Origin: UBA9662 sp002729415
GTDB taxonomy: Bacteria > Poribacteria > WGA-4E > UBA9662
DNA: 9,844 bases
NCBI GenBank assembly: GCA_002729415.1
Contig: PBXZ01000129.1
Coordinates: 1-9,844 of the forward strand
Reading direction: 5' to 3'
The position numbers and the translations under genes are program-made. The notes below the pieces were generated by a model. The model was not told the origin of the DNA. It saw nothing but the letters and a program-made list of their open reading frames with translations, and did no database searches. Positions 1-7,939 of the stretch are shown piece by piece. Positions within the stretch are counted from its first letter, which is position 1, and every line of letters starts with the position of its first letter.

Positions 1-24
1 AGTTTTCTTCGACCTATTAATCTA

Positions 25-243
25 CTAGCATCCTTCTTCTTCGATTAACTGTTCAGATACTAGTTTACAGCAGGGAGGGAATCTCGAAACCAACATTTAT
101 AAACTTGCTAACGCAGCAAATGGAATATCGTAACATTGTATTAAACCATTCTGCTCATGCTGATAGATATCTTCGTCTTCACACGCACGAGGTGTGGAAC
201 TTGACTTGAATTTTTCGTCATAGATAAATTTGATATGATACTT
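25..243 (-). pseudogene. Possible decayed coding remnant downstream of the GT-A glycosyltransferase gene
   Basis: No intact gene is visible in positions 1-255. In the same minus-strand frame as the neighbouring glycosyltransferase gene, past its TAA (256-258) and a TGA (244-246), a 48-codon stop-free stretch runs from 243 to 100 and ends in TAA at 97-99. It is followed directly by ATG at 94-96 and 23 more codons, ending in a double TAG (25-27 and 22-24). The predicted peptide has a coding-like composition (acidic and polar middle, hydrophobic end near PFAALASL), but the first part has no ATG. I recognise no family. It could be a degraded 3' gene fragment or chance. Confidence 0.2.
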
Positions 244-255
244 TCAACCTTCCAC

Positions 256-957
256 TTACTTCTCATTTAACTCATGATCTAATTTCAGTTTTTCTTCCAA
301 AGTTAGAAACGATAACCATTCATCAGCATAATCTACATTCCTGTGATCCTTATGCCATGGCCCACCATCCGTAAAGTGTAATGCTTTAAGATCTCCAGAA
401 CCGTAGTATCCAACCAAGTAATTATAGCCAAGAGGTACTGAACCCAAATTCCGATCATCACACCACTCAAACCGGTGTAGGTACTTTGGCGTCTGATGAT
501 TTACATTTTCAAGAGTTAAACGGTGACAATCTTGATGTGAACAATTGAAAACCATCAGGCTCGACCAGTTTTTCCTTGGATACACAGTTTGAATTTTCCC
601 ATCCATTTTGAGCGAACTTGACGGTGTATAATCGTGTTGTGCACAACTTAGTGCTTCCGTCTCATCAATAAAGTTGAAGACCTCATTAACATCACATCTC
701 CACAAAAAATCTGAGTCGCAAAACATAGCATAACCTTGATAGTTACTAAGATAAGGCACTAAAAATCTTGTATAAGTAAACTCCGTGCTAGCCAGCGGGT
801 CAACTTTACGGGTAAAAATACCTTGCTCCTGTAAATCCTGCAAAACCAGAGGTGTAATACTAATCTCCTGATTGTATTTACGCACCGATCGCTTACAAAC
901 TTCATAGGCCAGTTGCTGACCATAGTTACTAGAATCAAACCCAATGTATAAGTGCAT
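256..957 (-). CDS. GT-A-type glycosyltransferase (GT8-like)
   Basis: This is a 233-residue protein predicted to transfer a sugar from a nucleotide-sugar donor, probably in the cytoplasm. It opens with a short beta-strand (MHLYIGFDS), has FTYTRFLVPYL at residues 60-70, and carries a DxD-type metal/nucleotide site (FCDSDFLW, DSD at 81-83). Later motifs are HDYTPSSSLKMDG (108-120), YPRKNWSSLMVFNC (126-139) and HFTDGGPWH near 194-202, the last resembling the C-terminal histidine motif of GT8-like enzymes. I recognise this set as an uncharacterised bacterial glycosyltransferase family. The frame extends to a TTG at 1053 (265 residues). I prefer the ATG at 957 because the protein fold begins there and GGGGA lies 7 nt upstream. 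It is the last gene of the minus-strand series, 120 nt after the TPR-glycosyltransferase stop. The sugar and acceptor cannot be read from sequence. Confidence 0.85.
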   Translation of the reverse strand: MHLYIGFDSSNYGQQLAYEVCKRSVRKYNQEISITPLVLQDLQEQGIFTRKVDPLASTEFTYTRFLVPYLSNYQGYAMFCDSDFLWRCDVNEVFNFIDETEALSCAQHDYTPSSSLKMDGKIQTVYPRKNWSSLMVFNCSHQDCHRLTLENVNHQTPKYLHRFEWCDDRNLGSVPLGYNYLVGYYGSGDLKALHFTDGGPWHKDHRNVDYADEWLSFLTLEEKLKLDHELNEK

Positions 958-964
958 TTCTTGT

Positions 965-969
965 TCCCC
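965..969 (-). promoter_or_regulatory. SD-like site supporting the ATG at 957
   Basis: On the minus strand GGGGA precedes the ATG at 957 by 7 nt. It decides for this ATG over the in-frame TTG at 1053, which has no purine-rich site in front of it. Confidence 0.45.
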
Positions 970-1000
970 ATGTTTTATAATTGCACTAACATGATACTTT

Positions 1001-1006
1001 ATTATA
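1001..1006 (-). promoter_or_regulatory. Possible -10 element ahead of the GT-A glycosyltransferase gene
   Basis: A perfect TATAAT on the minus strand lies 43 nt upstream of the ATG at 957, inside the 120-nt gap after the preceding gene. The hexamer 17 nt further upstream (ATAACC) does not resemble TTGACA. AT-rich sequence gives such hits by chance, so this is weak support for separate transcription of the last gene. Confidence 0.2.
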
Positions 1007-1077
1007 TATGTCGACGTACCAGAGGTTATCTGAAATATTTTGGCAATTCTCAATTACAGTTTAGTTTAAGATCTAAG

Positions 1078-2682
1078 CTAAGGCCAAAATTCAGTTTCCA
1101 AATCGTTTTTTAGTCTTTGAATACCTTCCGCCCAATCCCCTGACGTGGATTGTCGATATAAAGCCGTACCTGGATACCAAGTGGATTCCGTACCAGCATC
1201 CATCCAACGCCACTCTGGTGGAAAAGGAACCAATACCCGACTCGTTTTCCCTACAGCTGCACGTAAGTGTACATTGGTATTACTGACCGCAATGTATTCN
1301 TCCAAAGATNCTAGCAGNTTGGCCATATTCTCTAAATCTTGATCGAACCNANCGAAATCATGAGNTTTTCGNCCCAAANACTCATTAAATCTNTCAAGTT
1401 CNGAGTTTGTCGAATTACGCTGTAANATAANNACTGTAGCATCAANATTACTAAGTAGAACGGCNATGAGCTCTAAAGGGATTTCTTTATACAAATGCAG
1501 GAAGCGTGATCGATNAGANACTTTCGTCCCNGCANACCAAGTTACTCCAATATANGGAGGTGNTCCNATATCAGCCAGTTCATCCANTATATATGANCTA
1601 TCCTCANCAATATTAGGAAAGGAAATTGGCGGAGGAATTTCNGTTGGGTCTTGCATACCCATTAAAAANGGAAGATCTGCTAATGCCAGNGTCAAGTCAG
1701 GTTCCACCGACAAATCCTGCGAACCNATAACCTNATCAATACAAGTAAGTTTGGCAACCAAATTAACAAGTTTTGGATGTGGTCGATAGATAACTTGTGC
1801 NCCTCTTAACTTCAGCTGGGGGACAAACCTAAGAAAGAAAATCTCATCTCCTAAGCCCTGTTCGTGAATAAACAANATGTTNTTTTGATACAAGTCGGTA
1901 TTAGAACTATCAAAAGATAACAATTGATCAATAGGCTCCATCTTTCTTGCCATATAGTAATGCCAACCTTCAGTATAATTCCCGCGCAACAATTCTAGAT
2001 GGCTCAGGTTATTGTAAGCTTCAATGTAATTAGGNTCGNNTTTNATTGCNNTTNGGTATGCTCNAATAGCTTGATNTAGTTTNCCCTGNTCNTTTAGTNC
2101 NGTNCCTAANTNATTNTANCCTNCGGAATANTCNGGATTGATAGCAATAGCCTGCTGGTACGATTCGACAGCTTGATCCAGCTTTCCTTGTTCTCTCAAT
2201 GCAACTCCCAAATTACTATACCCTTCAAAATAATTAGGATTAATNGCAATNGCTTTNCGNTANGCATCAANNGCTTGNNCTAGCTNTCCNTGCTCNTGCC
2301 TNAGNACACCAATATTATTATGNNCNAGNTCNTCCTNNGGATNNATANNANCNGCATGATTATAGGCATCNAAAGCCTNNTGATACTGNCCAGANTCTTT
2401 NAGTANATTAGCTAAACTGTTANAGAACGATGACTGATTGGGATCAATCTCAATAGCNNGAGTAATCAGTTCAATCCCNTCTTTNTANTTATNATTTTGN
2501 TGCGANATAACTCCNANNAGATGNAGTGCATCNGGNTTTNCCGGCTCGATNGCTAATATCTGATGATAGATNGCTTTGGCACATTCGAGACGCCCNACCT
2601 GATGATGNNNGCAGGCTTGCCGTAAAGCAATANCAATATCAAATNGTCTATCATNTCCCATAGATNNTTCGTTCAATACCAT
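1078..2682 (-). CDS. TPR-repeat glycosyltransferase (GT-B, GT9/GT41-like C-terminal domain)
   Basis: This is a predicted 534-residue protein. Residues 14-58 match the usual entry repeat of TPR proteins (ALRQAC.HHQ.GRLE.A..IY.QIL.IEP..DA.H). About five further TPR units follow to about residue 230. After a linker containing GWHYYMARK (239-247), the GT-B-like domain shows EQGLGDEIFFLRFVPQL (274-290), YIGVTW (377-382) and SNTNVHLRAAVGK (467-479), then PPEWRWM and STWYPGTALYRQ near the end. The same series of motifs recurs in the glycosyltransferase at the right edge. GT9/GT41-like domains transfer sugars from nucleotide donors; the TPRs probably bind a protein acceptor or partner. The start at 2682 is chosen because an SD-like AGAGN lies 8 nt upstream; an in-frame ATG at 2661 is the alternative. 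Many codons contain N, so the repeat region is partly unreadable. The frame is open back to 5304 and could instead be the C-terminal half of one 1408-residue fusion, which I think less likely. Confidence 0.7.
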   Translation of the reverse strand: MVLNEXSMGXDRXFDIXIALRQACXHHQXGRLECAKXIYHQILXIEPXXXDAXHXXGVXSXQNXXXKXGIELITXAIEIDPNQSSFXNSLANXXKXSXQYXXAXDAYNHXXXXXXXXXXXHNNIGXXRXEXGXLXQXXDXXXKXIXINPNYFEGYSNLGVALREQGKLDQAVESYQQAIAINXXYSXXXNXLXXXLXXQXKLXQAIXAYXXAXKXXPNYIEAYNNLSHLELLRGNYTEGWHYYMARKMEPIDQLLSFDSSNTDLYQXNXLFIHEQGLGDEIFFLRFVPQLKLRXAQVIYRPHPKLVNLVAKLTCIDXVXGSQDLSVEPDLXLALADLXFLMGMQDPXEIPPPISFPNIXEDXSYIXDELADXGXPXYIGVTWXXGTKXSXRSRFLHLYKEIPLELXAVLLSNXDATXXXLQRNSTNXELXRFNEXLXRKXHDFXXFDQDLENMAXLLXSLXEYIAVSNTNVHLRAAVGKTSRVLVPFPPEWRWMDAGTESTWYPGTALYRQSTSGDWAEGIQRLKNDLETEFWP

Positions 2683-2900
2683 TTCATATTNCTCTNACAT
2701 AAGATGCAAATAACTAGCTAACACAGATCTTCTAAGTNAAAGATCTTGTTTAACCCAGAACTNATACATATCTGCAAAAGTGTCTGGATATTCCTGCTCA
2801 TATTGATGCCAATTTGNNANGGAATCAGCAAAAAGATCTTCCGGAAAATGCTCGGAATATCTTTTTTTAATCCNGCTATCTCTTATTTCNAACCCCACAA
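1300..2900. other. N-rich consensus segment
   Basis: Dozens of scattered single Ns cover most of the TPR-glycosyltransferase gene and the last codons of the gene before it. Sequence from about 2900 to 5100 is almost free of them. In the 60 nt at 2081-2140, read in the minus frame, 10 of 13 Ns fall on third codon positions. Codons such as CCN, GGN and ACN still define one residue. The pattern suggests mixed but functional alleles or paralogues, not random miscalls. Confidence 0.6.
2690..2695 (-). promoter_or_regulatory. SD-like site before the internal ATG at 2682
   Basis: The minus strand reads AGAGNA 7-8 nt before the ATG at 2682. If N is G this becomes AGAGGA, a good Shine-Dalgarno match at normal spacing. 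It supports an independent gene start within the long open frame, together with the possible stop at 2737-2739. Confidence 0.45.
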
Positions 2901-5244
2901 ATTTCAGATTAAGCTCTTTTAGCATTCCATCAATTTGTAGGAGCGTAAAGTACTCTTCATGAAAATTAAAAAGCAGGTCACGACATGATGAAAGCGCATA
3001 GAAATCTGGTGACTGGCAACAAATATCATTTATGGGATCACCTTTCATGGATATGATTTCTTGGCGACAACGACGTATGTCAGTTTTCGCTGCTGAATAT
3101 CCTTTGTCTCGAATGAGGTCCCGTACCTTCTTAATCGCTTTCCGTGCTAATTTACTATAAAGTCCAATGAGCATGAATCCACAAGGATTTAATAAATTAG
3201 TTAACAACTGCCAACCATAAAATGGATCCTCCATATGATGCAAGACGCCAACACATTCTATAATATCGAAAGTTGCATTCCATTTCCTTAAATCTAAGAT
3301 ATCAACTTGCTGATACCTGATATTTTCGATCTCTAACTCACGAGTTTTCCGCTCGGCATATGCAAGACTGGTTAGACTTAAATCAATAGCTGTTATTGAA
3401 GAACCTTCCAATCGTAAAGCTGTTTGAATAGCATGTTTACCCGTTCCACACCCAGCAACTAATACTTGAGCTAATTGCTCTTCCTCAAAACTGTTTAAAT
3501 TNACATGGGGAAACGCTTTTTTTATGGTCGAGGAAAAAGATTCAGGAGTATATCGATGAATGTTAACCCAACGAGGATACGGATTTTCTTCATATTGAAG
3601 CTTTATCTTTTCAGAAACCCTATTCGGAACCTCGTCNGTAGCAGGAATTTGTCGATGTATGCCCAGCTCTATCAAAGGCTCCTCAATTTGAAGCATTAAC
3701 AAATCCAAGAAAGAAGAATCTCCTACTTGTTTGCCAAGTAATAAGACGTCTTCTGCATTATCTAGTTCATAAGCTGGCATATAGCAACTGAGAATTCCAA
3801 TAAGTATTTTTTCTCTAAGTTCGATTTTTTCTACTTTCGATTCTACATATTTTTTTACTATGCCAACCTTTAAAACTTCCTCCTCACTTAGCGCATAAAC
3901 ATATTCGTTTAAAAAGCATTGGCTTGCTAGTGCATTTAGAAAATGAGTGTTGATAAAGTTGAATTGGCCTGAATCTAGGTTTTCAACAATTTCATTCAGG
4001 AGAAAATTGCGAACTTTTGTTAATAATTTTTCTATAGTTAGGTCTTCAATAATTACTTTAAGTAACAAAGTCGTAATTAAATCATCCAAAAACAAACCAT
4101 TCGTTTTACTATCTTCTAACATGTAATCTAAAAATTCGTTTGATGTTTTAGATTCGCTAGCGACAATCACTTCTTGGAAAGCAGGCGAAGCTTTCAGAAA
4201 AGAAGCAACAAATTTGCCTATTTGCTGGTGTTCAACCCCATCAGCATGCAAACAGTTAATTAAATCTTGTTTCAATTGGTCACTTTGATTGGTTGGACGA
4301 GTAAATTGACATATATTAGCAAAATTAATCCAAAGAATAGTTTTATTAGGTGCAAGTCGAATCGCCGCTTGATAAGAAGCAAACGCATCACCAAAGTTAC
4401 CAAGTTCTTCTAGTACTATACCCAAATTATGATGTGCTTCGGGATAATCAGGATTAATTTTAATAGCTCGTTGATACGCCTGAATCGCCTCATCAGTTTG
4501 TCCTATAGTTTTCAATACCGCGCCTAAGTTATTGTGAATTTCAGCAACATAAGGGTTGATATCTAACGCTTGCTTGAAAACTCGAATTGCCTGTTCAAAT
4601 TGGCTGTTAGCTTTGAAAAAAATATTACCTAGATTATTATAAGCCCAAATATGGCGAGGATTGATCTCAATCACTCTGTTATAACTTTGGATTGATTCTG
4701 CTAAATTGCCTTGCGCTTGTAAAACCAGCCCTAGATTGTAAATCGCTTCATCATACCTTGGATTAATTTCGATGGCCTTGCGTAAGACCTGGATCGACTC
4801 CTGATCCTTTCCAATCTCATGCAATAGGACGCCAAGATTATTATAAGCTTTAAAATTATTTGGATCAGTCTCAAGCGCTCTAGAATATGCTTGCATAGCT
4901 TTCTCTGTATCCTGCTGTGCTTTCAATACAGTACCAAGGCTATCAAAAAAACATGATTGTCTTGGATTCAATTTAATGGCTTGGAGAATGAGATCAGAAG
5001 CAGTATTGTATTGGCCTAACTGAAATACGAGAACGCCTAAGAAATGTAAGGCATCTTCATTTTGGGGACTTGCTTTGAGGATCTTTCTATATCCTTCTTC
5101 TGCCTGCTTCAGATTACCAGCCNGATGAAATGAAAGGGCTTTATCCAATTCAGCATCAACATCAANGTGCGAACTTATTTCTGAAACTCTTTTGTTCNTT
5201 TTNNGGTTGTTTTGCTGTTTTCGCTTTCTTCTCTTTCTTTTCAT
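2737..5244 (-). CDS. TPR-repeat SAM-dependent methyltransferase
   Basis: This is a predicted 835-residue protein. A very basic N-terminus (MKRKRRKRKQQNN) is followed by about eight TPR units to about residue 310 and a helical linker of about 220 residues. A class I methyltransferase domain follows. It is introduced by YEENPYPRWVNI (551-562) and has SAM motif I VAGCGTGKHA (596-605), an acidic residue ending the second strand (ITAIDLS), and a post-motif region FDIIECVGVLHHMEDP. The order TPR, helical linker, YEENPYPRW and methyltransferase is a recurrent bacterial architecture; the substrate is unknown. I place the start at 5244, not the ATG at 5304, because lysine/arginine-rich starts are typical of such TPR proteins and a possible promoter would begin transcription near 5301. 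The 3' end is inferred: codon 2737-2739 is TNA, which is a stop if N is A or G, and it follows MY.FWVKQDL, where relatives commonly end. If N is C or T the frame runs on to 1078. Confidence 0.72.
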
Positions 5245-5478
5245 GACATCACTTGCAGANNTANGGTANGTTTTAATTTGCTTTTCATATTGGCTGGCTA
5301 GCATTGGTTGTATAATGNNGAGTNTTGNTACTCAGCAAAAACTACAATCAGCCCGCGTAAATGGAATAAGATCACTAACAACATCTCACAAAAATATTCT
5401 ACGACTGGTATCATCCCCGAAAAATTTGGACGACTTATCCCAAATGAACTTTTTCCGCAAAAATCATTCTTAACTTGT
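5245..5478 (-). other. Intergenic gap separating two gene blocks
   Basis: These 234 nt are the largest gap between genes in the window. They contain no convincing gene. Frames on both strands stay open across them, but show no recognisable motif and no coding-like repeat structure. A possible promoter sits at 5309-5338. Just after the upstream gene's stop, the minus strand has TTTTT-GCGG-AAAAA, an A/T-only stem too weak to call a terminator. Several Ns fall at 5259-5328. Confidence 0.5.
5309..5338 (-). promoter_or_regulatory. Possible sigma-70-type promoter for the 5244 TPR-methyltransferase gene
   Basis: On the minus strand TTGCTG (5338-5333) and TATACA (5314-5309) are separated by 18 nt. 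Transcription would begin near 5301, within the first possible ATG codon (5302-5304), so the ATG at 5244 would be the usable start with a leader of about 57 nt. Two to three Ns in the spacer and the modest hexamer matches limit confidence. Confidence 0.3.
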
Positions 5479-6690
5479 CTACAAACTAGCACCATCAAGA
5501 ATCCTATACGGAACATATGGAACCAANTTNTCGTCTGCTTCCAGTATTGTAATTGCAAATGGNTCTAATGCTATATCATCAGNANGNANAAAGTTACTAC
5601 ATATCTCAAACATACGTTTTTCCCCTTCAATATCCACTAAGATGTATTCCAATAAAATACAGTATTTTATTCGAGGGTAACTTGGAACAACCGACTGTAN
5701 CAGTTCATCCCACCAACCTGTTGGACGAATAATACAATGCACATTATTGCCATTCGGCAACGATTTACTCGCTTGATAGCAGGCAATGTTTATAAAAACA
5801 AATTTTTTAGCCAAGCTGAAGATCTCGTCTANAATCCACTTGATGTCTTCCTGGTGACAGTGTTCCAAGACATCTGTTGAGATAACAGCATCATATTGTT
5901 TCTCAGGAAATTTCTGATACGGNGGATAGNCAGGATCATAACAATAGATNNCGTCCACCTTCCAATAATCTTGNAGNCCTCGATANCTCNATTGNTTTTT
6001 GTCTTCTAGCAACAAATTCTGGTATTGAAGTCCCTTACCACTGCCATAATCCAATAAAGTATGGGAATCCGTCGAAGTAATCAATTCCTTTATAGTACTA
6101 ATCCAAGGCACGATGCTTTTACCTGAATACATTTTTTGCGCATCTATTTTATCTCTTGAATCTCCATTAATATGCAATTCACTGTACATATCAATCAATG
6201 ATAGATAAACGGGACTCGGACTTTGCCTATGATATTGGCTTTTTAAAACAATATCTAAGTTATTCTGTTGACATCCAATAGCCAACAGAATTTCATCACA
6301 TTCTTGAATAGCACTCTGCGTTTGACGAACGGCAGAATAAGCATATATCAAATTACGACGGACNNNGATGCAATCAGGATCAACAACAATCGCNTTATTA
6401 TATGAATCAATCGCATTATCATAATATCCTTGTCGGATATATGTATTTCCTAAGTNAGCATGNAAATCTACCGAATCCGCGTGTAGACGTATCCCTTCTG
6501 AATACGCCTGAACCGCCAGTTGATATTGACCTAAGNAATAATATGCATTGCCCACCAGNAGATAGATACCANCATCTTGAATACNATGTTGNATAAGTGG
6601 TTGTANGATTTNCGTAACTNGCTTGTACTGTTTCANCTGATAATATTCCAGAGCAATCTGGATAGCTCGTTCCAAACNAATCTTTTTCAT
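5479..6690 (-). CDS. TPR-repeat SAM-dependent methyltransferase, tandem copy 2
   Basis: This is a 403-residue protein. An N-terminal TPR region spans about residues 5-135 (GNAYY.LGQYQLAVQAY; GNTYIRQGYYDNAIDSY). After a linker, the class I methyltransferase domain begins at KSIVPWISTIKELI. It has SAM motif I LLDYGSGKG (212-220), CYDP near 250-253, YDAVISTDVLEH (266-277), and a family-specific tail with NIACY, LPNG, HC.IRP and a WW pair at 326-327. This methyltransferase subfamily is widespread in environmental bacteria and some phages; substrates are unknown. It closely matches the gene at 6713-7888 along nearly its whole length, except that its last 35 or so residues (ending RILDGASL) differ. 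It starts 22 nt after that gene's stop, so the two are probably co-transcribed. The ribosome site (AAGTGG, 6 nt before ATG) is weaker than that of its twin. Many codons carry N. Confidence 0.82.
   Translation of the reverse strand: MKKIXLERAIQIALEYYQXKQYKXVTXIXQPLXQHXIQDXGIYXLVGNAYYXLGQYQLAVQAYSEGIRLHADSVDXHAXLGNTYIRQGYYDNAIDSYNXAIVVDPDCIXVRRNLIYAYSAVRQTQSAIQECDEILLAIGCQQNNLDIVLKSQYHRQSPSPVYLSLIDMYSELHINGDSRDKIDAQKMYSGKSIVPWISTIKELITSTDSHTLLDYGSGKGLQYQNLLLEDKXQXXYRXXQDYWKVDXIYCYDPXYXPYQKFPEKQYDAVISTDVLEHCHQEDIKWIXDEIFSLAKKFVFINIACYQASKSLPNGNNVHCIIRPTGWWDELXQSVVPSYPRIKYCILLEYILVDIEGEKRMFEICSNFXXXDDIALXPFAITILEADXXLVPYVPYRILDGASL
5518..6678. other. N-rich consensus segment over one of two duplicated genes
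   Basis: Ns are frequent across this copy, mainly at 5526-5590, 5927-5995 and 6363-6678. The tandem twin at 6713-7888 contains only three (6856, 7076 and 7130). Ambiguity is therefore not spread evenly between near-identical neighbours, which suggests read cross-mapping or additional diverged copies resembling this one. Confidence 0.5.
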
Positions 6691-6712
6691 AGAAAACCAC
6701 TTATAATTTGTT

Positions 6713-7888
6713 TTAATTTACCCGAAGCCATTTCTTCTCTAATATTGACATAATTGGAGAATCCAATTGTACGCGCCCTGCAACACCATCAAAATTACTA
6801 AGTATCTGAAAAATACGCTTTTTTTTAACGACATCGAGATAAAAATACTCTACGANAAAACAATACATTACATCCGGATAATTAAACATAACTGACTGTA
6901 AGATCTTCTCCCACCAAACCCCTGGTCGAACAGTACAATGCGCATTCTCACCATTCGGCAACAATCTCGCAGCTGGATAACAAGCCGCATTTATAAAAAC
7001 AAATTTTTCAGCCAAGCTGAAGATCTCGTCCACAATCCACTTAATATCCTCTTGGGGACAGTGCTCTAGAACATCNATTGAGATAACAGCATCGTATTGT
7101 TTCTCAGGAAATCTCTGATAAGGAGGATANGCAGGATCGTAACAATAAACCTCATCCAATTTCCAATAATCTTGAAGGCCTCGATATCTCGATTGGTTTT
7201 TGTCCTCTAGCAACAGATTTTGATATTGGAGACCTTTACCACTGCCATAATCCAATAAGGTATGGGAATCTGTGGAAGCAATCAATTCTTTTATAGTACT
7301 AATCCAAGGTACGATGCTCTTACCCGAATATACTTCCTGAGAACTCTCCTTACTATCCAAATCGCCATCAACATGTAATTTATTGTACATATCAATTAGT
7401 AAGGGATAAATAGGACTTGGATTATGCCTAGTATATTCACTTTTCAGAGCGACTTCCAAGCTACTAGAATTGCATCTATTGTCTAGGACCTGACCACACA
7501 TTCTTATAGCATTCTCCATTTGCTGAGCAGAAGAATAAACATAAATTAAATTAATGCGGACCTCTGGAAAATCAGGGTTAATAGTAATAGCCCTAACGTA
7601 CGAGTCAATCGCATTATCATACAATCCTTGTTGAACATATGCATTTCCCAAATTAGCGTGTAACACAGCTGAATTCGTATCCATTTGTATCCCATTCAAA
7701 TACGCCTGAGTAGCCAGCTGATATTGGCTCAAGCAATAGTGCACGTTACCCATAAGGAGATAAATCCTATCATCTTGCACACCGTGTTGAACCAACCGTT
7801 GTAAAATTTTAGTGGTCTGTTTGTAATGCTTCGACTGATAGCATTTCTGAGCAACCTGGATAGCTTGTTCCGAACTAATCTTTGTCAT
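6713..7888 (-). CDS. TPR-repeat SAM-dependent methyltransferase, tandem copy 1
   Basis: This 391-residue paralogue of the 5479-6690 gene has the same order: about three to four TPR units over residues 5-135, a linker, then the methyltransferase domain. Visible motifs are KSIVPWISTIKELI (190-203), SAM motif I LLDYGSGKG (211-219), CYDP (249-252), the acidic DVLEH motif (272-276), NAACYPA (300-306), LPNGENAHCTVRP (310-322) and a WW pair at 325-326. Codon GCN at the DP.YPPY site gives alanine whatever the N is. An AGAAGG Shine-Dalgarno lies 5 nt before the ATG. The gene starts 51 nt after the stop of the upstream TPR-glycosyltransferase and ends 22 nt before its twin, so an operon is likely. The pairing with glycosyltransferases suggests methylation of a sugar or glycan, but the substrate cannot be determined. 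The C-terminus (EKKWLRVN) differs from that of its twin. Confidence 0.87.
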   Translation of the reverse strand: MTKISSEQAIQVAQKCYQSKHYKQTTKILQRLVQHGVQDDRIYLLMGNVHYCLSQYQLATQAYLNGIQMDTNSAVLHANLGNAYVQQGLYDNAIDSYVRAITINPDFPEVRINLIYVYSSAQQMENAIRMCGQVLDNRCNSSSLEVALKSEYTRHNPSPIYPLLIDMYNKLHVDGDLDSKESSQEVYSGKSIVPWISTIKELIASTDSHTLLDYGSGKGLQYQNLLLEDKNQSRYRGLQDYWKLDEVYCYDPXYPPYQRFPEKQYDAVISXDVLEHCPQEDIKWIVDEIFSLAEKFVFINAACYPAARLLPNGENAHCTVRPGVWWEKILQSVMFNYPDVMYCFXVEYFYLDVVKKKRIFQILSNFDGVAGRVQLDSPIMSILEKKWLRVN

Positions 7889-7894
7889 AGAAAC
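7889..7894 (-). promoter_or_regulatory. Leader of the 7888 methyltransferase gene with AGAAGG Shine-Dalgarno
   Basis: The minus strand reads AGAAGG, then TTTCT, then ATG at 7888. It is the clearest ribosome binding site in the window and fixes this start. The downstream paralogue keeps the same position but in the altered form AAGTGG. Confidence 0.5.
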
Positions 7895-7939
7895 CTTCTA
7901 TCGTTCAGATCATTTTTGTTGGACCGTATAGACAATACT

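Larger units (their letters stand above)
5479..7888. repeat. Tandem gene duplication, unit about 1.2 kb
   Basis: Two directly repeated methyltransferase genes align at an offset of about 1.2 kb. In the SAM-binding segment, about 5990-6130 and 7190-7335 match at most bases, with exact runs of about 20 nt such as the one containing ccactgccataatccaataa. Even the leaders correspond: each ATG is preceded by the same GGTTT(T)CT context. Similarity fades at the 3' ends. Confidence 0.8.

Noticed and set aside
178..199. Inverted repeat CACAC/GTGTG with a 7-nt loop as a terminator
   Set aside because: The stem is only 5 bp plus a bulged 2 bp, and on the minus strand, where the genes run, no T-run follows it.
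1466..1789. Plus-strand open frame of about 107 codons
   Set aside because: It is antisense to the glycosyltransferase domain, full of N-containing codons and has no recognisable motif; the minus frame has clear domain motifs.
4330..5140. Regular spacing of similar sequence, as in a CRISPR or satellite array
   Set aside because: The period is 102 nt with only protein-level consensus, which is the 34-residue TPR repeat; there are no short exact repeats with unique spacers.
5298..5568. Open frames on both strands across the 5.3-5.5 kb gap, about 86 codons each
   Set aside because: They overlap each other and adjacent gene ends, contain several N codons, and show no family motif, ribosome site or repeat pattern.
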